The position numbers were made by a program, and so were the translations under genes. From positions 1 to 52,412 of the forward strand of contig DAOQAK010000027.1 of NCBI GenBank assembly GCA_035353855.1: a DNA stretch of 52,412 nucleotides, read 5' to 3'. The notes beneath the pieces were generated by a model, which was not told the origin of the DNA, did no database searches, and saw only the letters and a program-made list of their open reading frames with translations. Below are positions 44,024 to 52,228 of the stretch, piece by piece (positions within the stretch are counted from its first letter, which is position 1; each line of letters opens with the position of its first letter). This stretch comes from Bacteroidales bacterium (GTDB lineage: Bacteria > Bacteroidota > Bacteroidia > Bacteroidales > CG2-30-32-10).

Positions 44024-45451
44024 TTATGTTTTTTTTATTTTTTCCAACACTTCATCTATAGAGCCTACCATATAGAATGCGCTTTCCGGAAGTTCCGAAA
44101 ACTCATCATTCAGAATGCGCTCGCAACCTGTAATTGCATCATCAAGGCTTACATCTTTTCCTTTCATTCCGCTAAACTGTTCGGTTGTATAAAAAGGTTG
44201 TGTAAGGAAACGTTCCAAACGCCTGGCCCTGTTCACCAGTTTGCGGTCGTCGGTTGATAGCTGTTCTATCCCGAGCATCGATATGATGTCCTTTATCTCT
44301 TCATATTTTGCCAGGCATTGCCGGATATTCTGTGCAGTTGAATAATGCCTTTCGCCAATAATAGCGGCTGTTGCCATTTTTGAATTCGACTGCAACAAAT
44401 CAATGGCAGGAAACAAACCTTCGCTTGCCCGCTTTCGAGAAAGAACAATAGAAGCCGATTGATGCGAAAAAGTATGAACAGCCGAAGGGTCGGTCATATC
44501 ATCAGCCGGCACGAACACCGCCTGAATTGAAGTAATGGCAGCAACATCGGTATTAGAGATGCGTTCTTCCAGTTTTGATAAATCTGTTCCCAGTGTTGGC
44601 TGATACCCCATGCGTGATGGCATTTGTCCCATTAATCCTGATACTTCCATGCCTGCCTGGATAAACCTGAAAATATTATCAATAAGCAAAAGCACATCGC
44701 GATGTTCATCATCCCTGAAATATTCAGCCATCGTAAGCGCTGCATGCCCAACACGGAAACGTGCTCCCGGCGGCTCATTCATTTGACCGAACATCATGAT
44801 GGTTTTGGAAAGAACACCGGAATCTTTCATGTCGTGATAAATCTCATGTCCTTCGCGGCATCGTTCGCCAATACCACAAAACATACTCACTCCTTTCTGA
44901 TGTTCAATAACATTATGTATCATCTCGGTAAGTAAAACTGTTTTGCCAACACCGGCTCCACCAAAAAGGCCGGCCTTTCCGCCACGTTCAATAGGTACCA
45001 GAACATCGATGGCTTTTATACCTGTTTCGAAAATCTGTGATTTAGTTGAGCGGTTGGATAATGAAGGAGGAGGTTGATGAATACTGCGCTTTTCAACATT
45101 TTCACTTAAAGGAAGTTTATGATCGATAGTTTCGCCAAACACGTTAAACACGCGGCCAAGCGTTTCTTTTCCAACAGGCACTTTCAAAGGCTCATCGGTA
45201 CTTCTTGCCATCATACCACGGGTTAAGCCCTGTGTGGGTGTTAATGCCATACATCGGACAATATTGTTATCGAGCTGTGATAAAACTTCCATCACAACTT
45301 TATCATTTTCGGCTGTATAAATTATAGAATAAATTGGTGGGATATTAACTTCAAACCTTATATCTACTACGCTTCCGTGTACCGACACTATTTCCCCTAT
45401 ATTGGATGAAATGGCAACTGAATTATTTATCCTGTCAGTATACTTCATCAT
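44024..45451 (-). CDS. atpD: N-type ATPase subunit beta
   Basis: About 475 residues, the catalytic subunit. The P-loop GGAGVGKT, the SMFCGIGERCREGHEIYHDM segment with the catalytic glutamate (GER), and DVLLLIDNIFRFIQAG are intact. The frame extends to a TTG at 45469; the ATG at 45451 is preferred. First of the nine atp genes, 56 bases after the kinase-like gene. Divergence from ordinary AtpD is consistent with the alternate family. Confidence 0.97.
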   Translation of the reverse strand: MMKYTDRINNSVAISSNIGEIVSVHGSVVDIRFEVNIPPIYSIIYTAENDKVVMEVLSQLDNNIVRCMALTPTQGLTRGMMARSTDEPLKVPVGKETLGRVFNVFGETIDHKLPLSENVEKRSIHQPPPSLSNRSTKSQIFETGIKAIDVLVPIERGGKAGLFGGAGVGKTVLLTEMIHNVIEHQKGVSMFCGIGERCREGHEIYHDMKDSGVLSKTIMMFGQMNEPPGARFRVGHAALTMAEYFRDDEHRDVLLLIDNIFRFIQAGMEVSGLMGQMPSRMGYQPTLGTDLSKLEERISNTDVAAITSIQAVFVPADDMTDPSAVHTFSHQSASIVLSRKRASEGLFPAIDLLQSNSKMATAAIIGERHYSTAQNIRQCLAKYEEIKDIISMLGIEQLSTDDRKLVNRARRLERFLTQPFYTTEQFSGMKGKDVSLDDAITGCERILNDEFSELPESAFYMVGSIDEVLEKIKKT

Positions 45452-45507
45452 ATAAAATTTTAAAATCAAGAAAACATTGGGGCAATAAACTCAATACAGC
45501 AGCGCTA

Positions 45508-46197
45508 TCAGATATATTTTTTCGATTCTAATATGCTGATGATCGTATCAACAATTTCATTTTCATTAATAGTTTTACGGTTAAAACATAAATCAAAAAT
45601 TTCATCTTCATGAAGGCTGCCTCTGAAAAATTGTAAAAATTCAGCTCTGCGCTTTTCCATTTCTTTAACCTGTATTCTCGATTGAGTTACTGTTAAATTT
45701 TGCCGTTCCCTGTAACATTCAGCTCGCCATTCAAACGGAGCAAAAAGTTTTACATGAAGCGCTTTGGGGTAATCTTTCAGAATAATATTGCTGGCTCTTC
45801 CAACCATGATCACATATCCATCCTTACAATATGATTTAACTACATTTGTTATGGTAGCTTTAATCTTTTCATTACTTAAATATTGACTGCCAAATGACAA
45901 TATAATATCCGCTAGTGTTCCTTTTTGTTTTGCATTAAAAATATCAGAAATATATTCAGGCGATACTTTTAAATCCAATGCCGATTTTTCCATTATTTCC
46001 CGGGTTATCCATTTCCACGGTTGATTTAATCCTGAAACCTTACTCCTTTCAAGTAATTTTTGACATAATATTTCGGCGATTCGATTACCCCAACATCCAA
46101 ATTCTCTTGAGATGGTAATGACCGGATTCAGTGATTCAGGAGACTCTTCCTTTTCCTGAAGCCTTTCTGACAAGTATTTGATAAGAAAATTGTCCAT
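45508..46197 (-). CDS. Cytidylate-kinase-like protein (Cytidylate_kin2-type)
   Basis: A 229-residue P-loop-related protein. VITISREFGCWGNRIAEILC is the family's modified nucleotide loop; VIMVGRASNIIL and HVKLFAPFEWRAECYRERQN are further family segments. The substrate is unknown; the loop differs from true CMP kinase. It has an AGGAGG Shine-Dalgarno and begins just upstream of atpD on the same strand, so it probably heads the atp transcript. That position suggests a link between nucleotide state and the ion pump, which is inference only. Confidence 0.82.
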   Translation of the reverse strand: MDNFLIKYLSERLQEKEESPESLNPVITISREFGCWGNRIAEILCQKLLERSKVSGLNQPWKWITREIMEKSALDLKVSPEYISDIFNAKQKGTLADIILSFGSQYLSNEKIKATITNVVKSYCKDGYVIMVGRASNIILKDYPKALHVKLFAPFEWRAECYRERQNLTVTQSRIQVKEMEKRRAEFLQFFRGSLHEDEIFDLCFNRKTINENEIVDTIISILESKKYI

Positions 46198-46259
46198 ATT
46201 TACCTCCTTACATGAATTAAGTTTATGGTAACAGATTTTAAATTGAAAGTATGTTCAAT

Positions 46260-46267
46260 CAAAAATA
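46260..46267 (-). promoter_or_regulatory. Putative -7 box of the N-ATPase operon
   Basis: The minus strand reads TATTTTTG, 63 bases before the kinase-like start codon. It is the best promoter match in the 361-base gap 46198-46558, which is otherwise AT-rich and without gene or recognised RNA. Confidence 0.5.
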
Positions 46268-46558
46268 TGGTATAGTAAGACCTCTGACATTAAGACTGTA
46301 TTAGTTTCACATTAAGAAAACATGAACAAGAAATATATGTGATGAAAGGGAAATCAATATCAAAAAATATTATTGAACAATGATCTGTTTAATAAAAAAA
46401 TTAATGGAATGATATTGATAAATGATTTAATATTGGTCATACAGATTAATTTTAAGTTGAATAACTTAACCTTGCAGGCAGGCTTTTTCTGCTTGAAAAT
46501 TTCAGTATATTTAATTTTATTTTAATGGAATTTTAAATGAATTAAAATGAATAGTATA

Positions 46559-47527
46559 TTATTTTTTATAAACAGGTTTGAATTTGCATAAAAAATCAAC
46601 GACTTCATTTATATCATCAGTGTATTTTATATATTTCGAATTATCATCTTTCGCGATCAATTTATCAAGAATGTTTTTAACCGGGAACTTTTTTGTCCAG
46701 TAATCCTTATCAAGGAACACCATAGGACTAAACCAGTCTACAGTTTTATAATAATTCTGATTGGCATCCTGAAATATTTCTTGTATGGTACCGGCTTTCC
46801 CTTCGCAGTATATTACACCGTATTTGGCAATTGCCAGTAGCCCATCTTCTCTTATGCTGTTTTGGTAATATTTAGCTATATGAGATGCAAAAGGACAGGG
46901 AGGTTCATGACCATATAACCATGTAGGCACGGCTAAACTTTCTCCTCCAATAGGATATTTCTGTAACAACTCAAATGCAGGTTTTATCCAATCGTGTAAC
47001 TTATCAGCAATATTTTTATCTAAAACCCCATTATCGTCGATTATTTTTGAATAATTTTCAGGGAGTTTTGGTCTTGCTGACATATATTTAAGTGCTTCGT
47101 CCAAAACATCTTCACTGTAACGGGAAAAGTATGCTCCCAAATGTGTGGCTTCCATTGCGCCGGAACCGCCACCGCTTGTTATCAGGAATCCCTTATTTGT
47201 AAGTTGATAAGCTAACTTTGCAATTTTAGCATATATGCCATACTGTGTTCTTTCCATCTCATGCCCACCCATTATTCCAATTATTTTTTCTCTTTGCATT
47301 ATTTCCTGGATATCATTCCATATCGAGAAATCATGCAAGGAGCGCATCATTCCTACATAATAGGAAGATGGAAAGGAGCCGCCTGAAACTTTAAAATCAG
47401 AATAAGCTTTAAAATCAAGTGTGGTAATATAACTGTCAACATCATTAATATTAAATGTGGAGAATAATTCATCGCGTGAATATACTTTTTCACGAATTGG
47501 ATTTACAGGAAAATCAATCTTTGGCAT
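46559..47527 (-). CDS. LOG-like Rossmann nucleotide-binding protein
   Basis: A 322-residue protein. GIMGGHEMER and GFLITSGGGSGAMEATHLGA are the nucleotide-binding strands of the LOG/lysine-decarboxylase-like family. The usual PGGxGTxxE motif appears as CEGKAGTIQEIFQ, with the first Gly pair lost. Known LOG proteins release cytokinin-type bases or cleave nucleotide monophosphates; this longer version (LOGs are about 200 residues) is of unknown specificity. It stands as a single gene. Confidence 0.75.
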   Translation of the reverse strand: MPKIDFPVNPIREKVYSRDELFSTFNINDVDSYITTLDFKAYSDFKVSGGSFPSSYYVGMMRSLHDFSIWNDIQEIMQREKIIGIMGGHEMERTQYGIYAKIAKLAYQLTNKGFLITSGGGSGAMEATHLGAYFSRYSEDVLDEALKYMSARPKLPENYSKIIDDNGVLDKNIADKLHDWIKPAFELLQKYPIGGESLAVPTWLYGHEPPCPFASHIAKYYQNSIREDGLLAIAKYGVIYCEGKAGTIQEIFQDANQNYYKTVDWFSPMVFLDKDYWTKKFPVKNILDKLIAKDDNSKYIKYTDDINEVVDFLCKFKPVYKK

Positions 47528-47617
47528 AATTAACTTTTATTTGAGGCTGTATTAAAGATCAAATGAATTTACTATTCCGATTAAATTTATAAAAATATAA
47601 AAATGGTTCAGATTGAT

Positions 47618-47887
47618 TCAGAATAATGGGAATATTATTTCGTCTTCAGCTTGTGAAACTTTTGGTAATTTCTTTTTTGCCGGTTTAACCGGAAAAATTG
47701 ATTTTTCATTATTTGTTTCCGGGTTGATTTGGGTTGGTTTCATTTCTTGTTTTTGATTTCTTTTTTCAATTAACCGTAATAAATAATCCTTCATATTCAG
47801 GTTAAGTTCTTCCGCTTCTTTCTGGAGTTGAAAATATAAATCAAGAGGTATTCTTGAGGCGATTGATTTAGTTGTTTTTGATACCAT
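47618..47887 (-). CDS. Small ribbon-helix-helix-like protein
   Basis: 89 residues. The N-terminal half (KSIASRIPLDLYFQLQKEAE, NLNMKDYLLRLIEKR) has the strand-helix-helix pattern of Arc/MetJ-like DNA-binding proteins. The C-terminal half is a Lys/Pro-rich tail ending in DEIIFPLF. It could be a repressor or an antitoxin lacking a partner; no toxin gene lies next to it. An inverted repeat 62 bases upstream may be its operator. Confidence 0.65.
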   Translation of the reverse strand: MVSKTTKSIASRIPLDLYFQLQKEAEELNLNMKDYLLRLIEKRNQKQEMKPTQINPETNNEKSIFPVKPAKKKLPKVSQAEDEIIFPLF

Positions 47888-47944
47888 AAAATTTACATTT
47901 TATAATGATTATAAAAATACATATCAATGTTGAAATTACGCAAG

Positions 47945-47972
47945 GTGTTACACTTTTTAAGTGTAGTGTTAC
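47945..47972. promoter_or_regulatory. Candidate operator of the ribbon-helix-helix gene
   Basis: TACACTT (47949-47955) and AAGTGTA (47959-47965) form a perfect 7-bp inverted repeat, flanked by direct copies of GTGTTAC at 47945-47951 and 47966-47972. It stands 58-85 bases upstream of the small DNA-binding gene. The remainder of the gap 47888-48315 is AT-rich and without a gene, apart from the tRNA-Arg promoter. Confidence 0.5.
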
Positions 47973-48276
47973 TAATATTTTACAAATATATAAATTTTTC
48001 AATTGAATAATATTATTTTTATATAAAATACAATATTAATAACAGTCTGTTTTCAATATTCGAAAAGTTAAAAAGAAAAATAAAATATCAAAATTATGAT
48101 AGGGTAAAATAAGATTTAATACAAATTGAAAATTCATTCCAAAATATTAATTAAGAATACGAAAATTTGTGTTTTATATTTTCATTGACAAGTAATTATT
48201 CCATGTAAGTCTGTCATCTTCTTAAAGAATAATATTACTCATCCTTATTTTTCTTCGTAGTGAATAAAAAAAATAC

Positions 48277-48284
48277 TATTTTTG
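48277..48284 (+). promoter_or_regulatory. -7 box of tRNA-Arg
   Basis: TATTTTTG followed by CACTCT, 31 bases before the tRNA and nearly identical to the box before tRNA-Pro. Confidence 0.62.
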
Positions 48285-48315
48285 CACTCTTAAAAATGTT
48301 CATTAATACATTATT

Positions 48316-48389
48316 GGTCTCGTAGCTCAGCTGGATAGAGCAACAGCCTTCTAAGCTGTGGGTCGGGCGTTCGAATCGCCCCGAGATCA
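48316..48389 (+). tRNA. tRNA-Arg(UCU)
   Basis: 74 bases: acceptor GGTCTCG/CGAGATC with a G-U pair, D-arm GCTCAGCTGGATAGAGC, anticodon loop CTTCTAA giving UCU, T-arm GGGCGTTCGAATCGCCC. Discriminator A; CCA not encoded. Confidence 0.97.
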
Positions 48390-48401
48390 CCTGAATCAGT
48401 G

Positions 48402-48437
48402 AAAACCCTTTGAATATGTACTCAAAGGGTTTTTTAT
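48402..48437 (+). terminator. Terminator of tRNA-Arg
   Basis: Perfect 12-bp stem AAAACCCTTTGA/TCAAAGGGTTTT, 8-base loop and T-run. Confidence 0.9.
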
Positions 48438-48527
48438 TTTACGAAAAATATTTAAAGCGATTCTTCATTTATATCAATATTCTTCATAATTTAGAGGTGT
48501 ACATTTTACAAACACACCCCTGGTATT

Positions 48528-49886
48528 ATGAAAACGAAAATTACGTTATTCACTGTTTTTATATTGTTTACATTCTCTGCATTTTCACAAAGTTTTAAAT
48601 GGGTAAAAAAATATTACACTACTTCCGAAGGTGCTTTCAATTGTATAATTGTTTCTAATGACCATAATTATATATCCTGCGGTCAGCTTGACTATAAAGG
48701 GTTCATAATGAAAACTGATACGGCGGGAAATGAAATGTGGAGCAAAGCTTATCAATTCATGAGAAATATAAATCAGGTTGAAAATACATTTGACGGAAAT
48801 CTTGTTATATATGGACCTTCAGATACAACACAGGATTATTATTTTATTAAAATGAATGCTACAGGTGATACTTTGTGGCGGAAAAAATTTAAATGCGACT
48901 ATAGCCGAAACAATCAGAATTTTATACAGACAAGCGATAGTGGTTTTGTACTGACATATTCGCAAAGCGATACAATTCATCTTGTGAAGATGAATAAATC
49001 AGGAGATGTTTTATGGTCGAAAATTTATCTGGGTATGCAATATGCCAGGTCAAATTCAATAAGTCTTACTAAAGACGGTGGTTTTGTAATTGGTGCCAAT
49101 ACATATTCTGATGATGCAAAATCGGTCGAATCAATGTTGATTATCAAGACAGATGCTTCAGGTGATTCATTATGGACTCATACATATACAATAACAGGTT
49201 ATAATCAGGTTGCAAGTGTTCTTGAAATGAATGATAATAATTATATCATTGCTTATTATACAGGACTATCATGCAGCTATAAATCATATATCCGAAAAAT
49301 TAATCCTGCAGGTACTGTAATTTGGAACTATCAGAATTTGCTGGGAGGTTCAAGTGCATTTGCATGGTCATTATACAGAGCTCCTGATGATAATTATGTT
49401 ATTGCTGGTGCAATAAAGCATTTTAACGAAGGAACAGGTTATGATTACACAATTGATTGGGTTGACAGCACCGGCAGCGAGCCCTGGGTGTTGAATTATC
49501 GGGATTCTGCTTTTGATTATTGTAATTCAATAGCTTTCGAAACGGATTCAATTTTAATTACTGCCGGATTGACAAATAATTCTGCAAATAATATTTTAAC
49601 TATTGCTAAAATTTCTATAATACCTGTAATTACTGATATTCTGGAACCTGTTAATAATTCTGATATTAAAATTTACCCTAATCCTTCAGCAGGAAATGTT
49701 GTTATTATTGTTCCTGAGGCGACTGAAAATATTAGCATCATAAATGCAGTTGGACAAGAAGTTTATTCACTAAAAACGAATCGAAAAACAAAATTTGATT
49801 TTACCATTACTGATGAAGGGATTTATTTTATTCGTGTTGAAGCGAAAAATCAAATATTCACAAAAAAATTAATAGTGAATGAATGA
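48528..49886 (+). CDS. T9SS-exported propeller-like protein
   Basis: 452 residues with a signal peptide (LFTVFILFTFSAFSQ). The middle part repeats a pattern of about 45-50 residues: GGFVI or NYIISCG ... MKTDTAGNEMWSKAY, as in Bacteroidota proteins modelled as beta-propellers. The last 75 residues are a T9SS sorting domain (DIKIYPNPSAGNVVIIVPE ... FTKKLIVNE). It is predicted to be surface-bound or secreted; its target is unknown. No paralogue or enzyme domain is seen. Confidence 0.85.
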   Translation: MKTKITLFTVFILFTFSAFSQSFKWVKKYYTTSEGAFNCIIVSNDHNYISCGQLDYKGFIMKTDTAGNEMWSKAYQFMRNINQVENTFDGNLVIYGPSDTTQDYYFIKMNATGDTLWRKKFKCDYSRNNQNFIQTSDSGFVLTYSQSDTIHLVKMNKSGDVLWSKIYLGMQYARSNSISLTKDGGFVIGANTYSDDAKSVESMLIIKTDASGDSLWTHTYTITGYNQVASVLEMNDNNYIIAYYTGLSCSYKSYIRKINPAGTVIWNYQNLLGGSSAFAWSLYRAPDDNYVIAGAIKHFNEGTGYDYTIDWVDSTGSEPWVLNYRDSAFDYCNSIAFETDSILITAGLTNNSANNILTIAKISIIPVITDILEPVNNSDIKIYPNPSAGNVVIIVPEATENISIINAVGQEVYSLKTNRKTKFDFTITDEGIYFIRVEAKNQIFTKKLIVNE

Positions 49887-49893
49887 AGTAAGA

Positions 49894-51417
49894 TTATTCA
49901 ATTATCAGTATTTTCGATGCTTTTAGCAAGTCCGATTTCTCATCATAAACCTGTATCAAATACATTCCGGTTTTGCCAAAATGATCAGTGTTGATTTTTA
50001 TTTCAGCTTGTGAGAATTTATTTTCATACACCAAACTCCCAATGTTATTGATGATTCGCACAGAATAATTTTTTATTTCAGCGGAATTTTTTATATCGAT
50101 GAAAATAAAATCTTTTGCAGGATTAGGGTAGAGCTGAATAGAAGCAATATCATTACGAATATTATTTACAGCAGATAATGAGCTGAAACAATTATTCAGT
50201 TCATTTAATGCGTATGAAGCTAATGCTGATTCTTTATTAAGCATTAAGTTTACAGGTAGAGAACTAAGCAATCGCAGACTGTCTAAAAAGTTTTCAGTTT
50301 CTGAAAATATATTATCTTCCAAAGGAAAGATGCAATGCCATAATCCACCGCCAACACTGTCGCGTAATTTATAAGTGTCGATATAATTATCATTGGACGA
50401 ATAATCGAAAAGCGTAGTGCGAATTTCATTGGCTTTATCGCATAATGCAGATGTTGTTGAGCCATCGGCCTCGGCAGGTGTGTAGCCTACAGGCCAGTAG
50501 GGGAGTGCTACAGTAGAAGCAGGTTGACCAAGTATAGTCCACATTGTGGTTAAGACTGGTTTTTCTGATGGTAATACTCCGTGAATTACAGAAGTTGAAA
50601 CGGATGATGTGCGACAAATACTTTTTTCGCAATAAATATATCCATAAGGAATTCCAATTGACCAGTTGCCTGCAAATGGAATACTGACAGGGTTACTGTT
50701 ATTGTCAGAGAAATCGCGCATCTGGTAACGGATAATGCTTTTGTAATTCAAACTATCACCATTGAAAAAATTATTTATCAGAACATTTGAACGGTTGTAT
50801 CTTTCTATTCCGTAATTGCCTCCGCCATTGACAGAAAAATTGGTGCGAATAATGAATCCGTTTGCTGTACTGTCGGTGTCGAATTTGTAATAAACATTTC
50901 CGCCTGTTTCGAAGAATGCTGCAGCACCCGTGGAATCAATAACCCCGAAGTTTGCTTGCGTTGAGCGCCCTGTTATATTTGTTGAATCAAGATAATGCTG
51001 AAATTCATCAATGGTTTTACAAGCACCTAATACATCGCGCATCAGTGTTCCATTTCCGGGACCGGTAAGGTTGCTAACCAAATCAGTTGATGCTGAATTG
51101 ATAATTGCAAAACCATGTTCATTTACTCCCATCCATGATAGCGTTGATGTTCCTGCATCGGCAACATAAATAAATTTGTATTTGAATGACGTGTTATATT
51201 TTACTTCGTTATCGGGAGAAGAACTGTTATCTCTTGTCTTCCATAGCAGCGGACGCCCATCTTTTGTAGCGCTTCCTGATGCCACGCCCACGGTACATTC
51301 TTCGGATGATTGCCCGAAAAGTTTGTGTGAATTATTTTGAAAAATAAAAAATAAAAGCAAAATGAAAATATTACTTTTATTTAGTATAACTGATAGTACA
51401 TTATTTTTTATCTTCAT
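49894..51417 (-). CDS. T9SS-tagged C45-type Ntn hydrolase (acyltransferase-like)
   Basis: 507 residues. Signal sequence, then the probable nucleophile C41 (EECTVGVASGSATKDGRPLL) with the nearby WKTRDNS segment that follows the nucleophile in the C45/acyl-coenzyme A:isopenicillin family. These enzymes cleave themselves before the Cys and then hydrolyse or transfer amide-linked acyl groups. In this protein the Cys is close to the signal-peptide end, so signal removal and a short trim would expose it. The C-terminus is a T9SS sorting domain (IQLYPNPAKDFIFIDIKN). Its start overlaps the upstream lipoprotein stop by 17 bases. Confidence 0.8.
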   Translation of the reverse strand: MKIKNNVLSVILNKSNIFILLLFFIFQNNSHKLFGQSSEECTVGVASGSATKDGRPLLWKTRDNSSSPDNEVKYNTSFKYKFIYVADAGTSTLSWMGVNEHGFAIINSASTDLVSNLTGPGNGTLMRDVLGACKTIDEFQHYLDSTNITGRSTQANFGVIDSTGAAAFFETGGNVYYKFDTDSTANGFIIRTNFSVNGGGNYGIERYNRSNVLINNFFNGDSLNYKSIIRYQMRDFSDNNSNPVSIPFAGNWSIGIPYGYIYCEKSICRTSSVSTSVIHGVLPSEKPVLTTMWTILGQPASTVALPYWPVGYTPAEADGSTTSALCDKANEIRTTLFDYSSNDNYIDTYKLRDSVGGGLWHCIFPLEDNIFSETENFLDSLRLLSSLPVNLMLNKESALASYALNELNNCFSSLSAVNNIRNDIASIQLYPNPAKDFIFIDIKNSAEIKNYSVRIINNIGSLVYENKFSQAEIKINTDHFGKTGMYLIQVYDEKSDLLKASKILIIE

Positions 51418-51931
51418 AACTTAACGATAAATTATTTGTTGAAAGTGATTTTGGTATTTCGAAAAATATTTTCACTTCTTCATATTTTTTAGAAATACTC
51501 ATAGTTGCGCCGTCAGTTGCTTCAAAGTCGGACAGTCCGCCACCTATATCAATTTTACCCCATGCTCCGGGTGAAGTATAAGTTGTTCCTTTATCGTCAG
51601 TAAGTTTGAATGAAACAGTTTTTAAATCTTTTTCTTTTTGAATTTCGTTAACCTTAAGGTTTAACAATAAAAAATGATTTTCATTCTTTTTAGGTTTTAC
51701 TTTATTGACGGGCGTTTCGCTGGAAACAGAAATATCGGTAATTTGAATTTTAGCAAGACCAATATCAATAATGTTTCCTTTTGCCAGAAGGTTTTTATTT
51801 TGTACTTCTTCTGTTTTAGAGTCGCTTTCCGGCTTTTGGTTTTTATCCTGCGATTGATTTGCGCATGAAAAGAAAAAGAAAAGCGGGATTATAAAAATAA
51901 TATTATACCAGTTTTTTAAATAAGGAAATGC
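51401..51931 (-). CDS. Lipoprotein without a recognisable start codon
   Basis: An open frame of 176 codons on the minus strand. Near its beginning is a lipoprotein signal (YNIIFIIPLFFFFSCANQSQ, Cys codon at 51863-51865). A Lys/Asn/Glu-rich linker and a beta-rich domain follow (AKGNIIDIGLAKIQITDISV, NENHFLLLNLKV, SFKLTDDKGTTYTSPGAWGK, VKIFFEIPKS) resembling DUF4352-type modules. The frame has no ATG, GTG or TTG before the signal; the first TTG (51667) lies mid-domain and would cut the protein in half. It must use a rare start such as ATT/ATA, or be damaged. The stop overlaps the C45 gene. Confidence 0.55.
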   Translation of the reverse strand, partial: AFPYLKNWYNIIFIIPLFFFFSCANQSQDKNQKPESDSKTEEVQNKNLLAKGNIIDIGLAKIQITDISVSSETPVNKVKPKKNENHFLLLNLKVNEIQKEKDLKTVSFKLTDDKGTTYTSPGAWGKIDIGGGLSDFEATDGATMSISKKYEEVKIFFEIPKSLSTNNLSLSYEDKK

Positions 51932-52047
51932 TTATGAAAATTTGTAATGCGGGGTGATTGATTTTGATTTTATTTGAAATAAGATGTTTGAGAAATAACG
52001 GATACCACGCAAATATATAATTTACTGAAATAGCTTGATTTTATTCT

Positions 52048-52228
52048 CTGTCCCGTAGGGACAGCAGCTTGGTGAAAAAGAACCGAAAATACTTTAATGT
52101 ACCATAGGTACTACCCATTCAGCGTTATTATTGTTGTGTACCTACGGCACACATTATCATTTAAGTTTTATGTTTTTACCAAGCGGTTATGCCTAATGGC
52201 ATATATTCTTTAAAATTTTCCTAAAGGA
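52048..52228. repeat. Array of five short palindromes
   Basis: Five mini-hairpins in 181 bases: CTGTCCC-GTA-GGGACAG (52048), GTACC-ATA-GGTAC (52099), GTGTACC-TAC-GGCACAC (52136, one mismatch), TATGCC-TAAT-GGCATA (52188), TCC-TAAA-GGA (52219). All share CC-[TA-rich loop]-GG at the tip. Two similar units occur at 18194-18237. The remaining sequence between 51932 and 52412 is AT-rich with no gene seen. Confidence 0.65.

Noticed and set aside
48410..48598. Small frame after tRNA-Arg
   Set aside because: It begins inside the tRNA terminator and overlaps the start of the T9SS protein gene in another frame.
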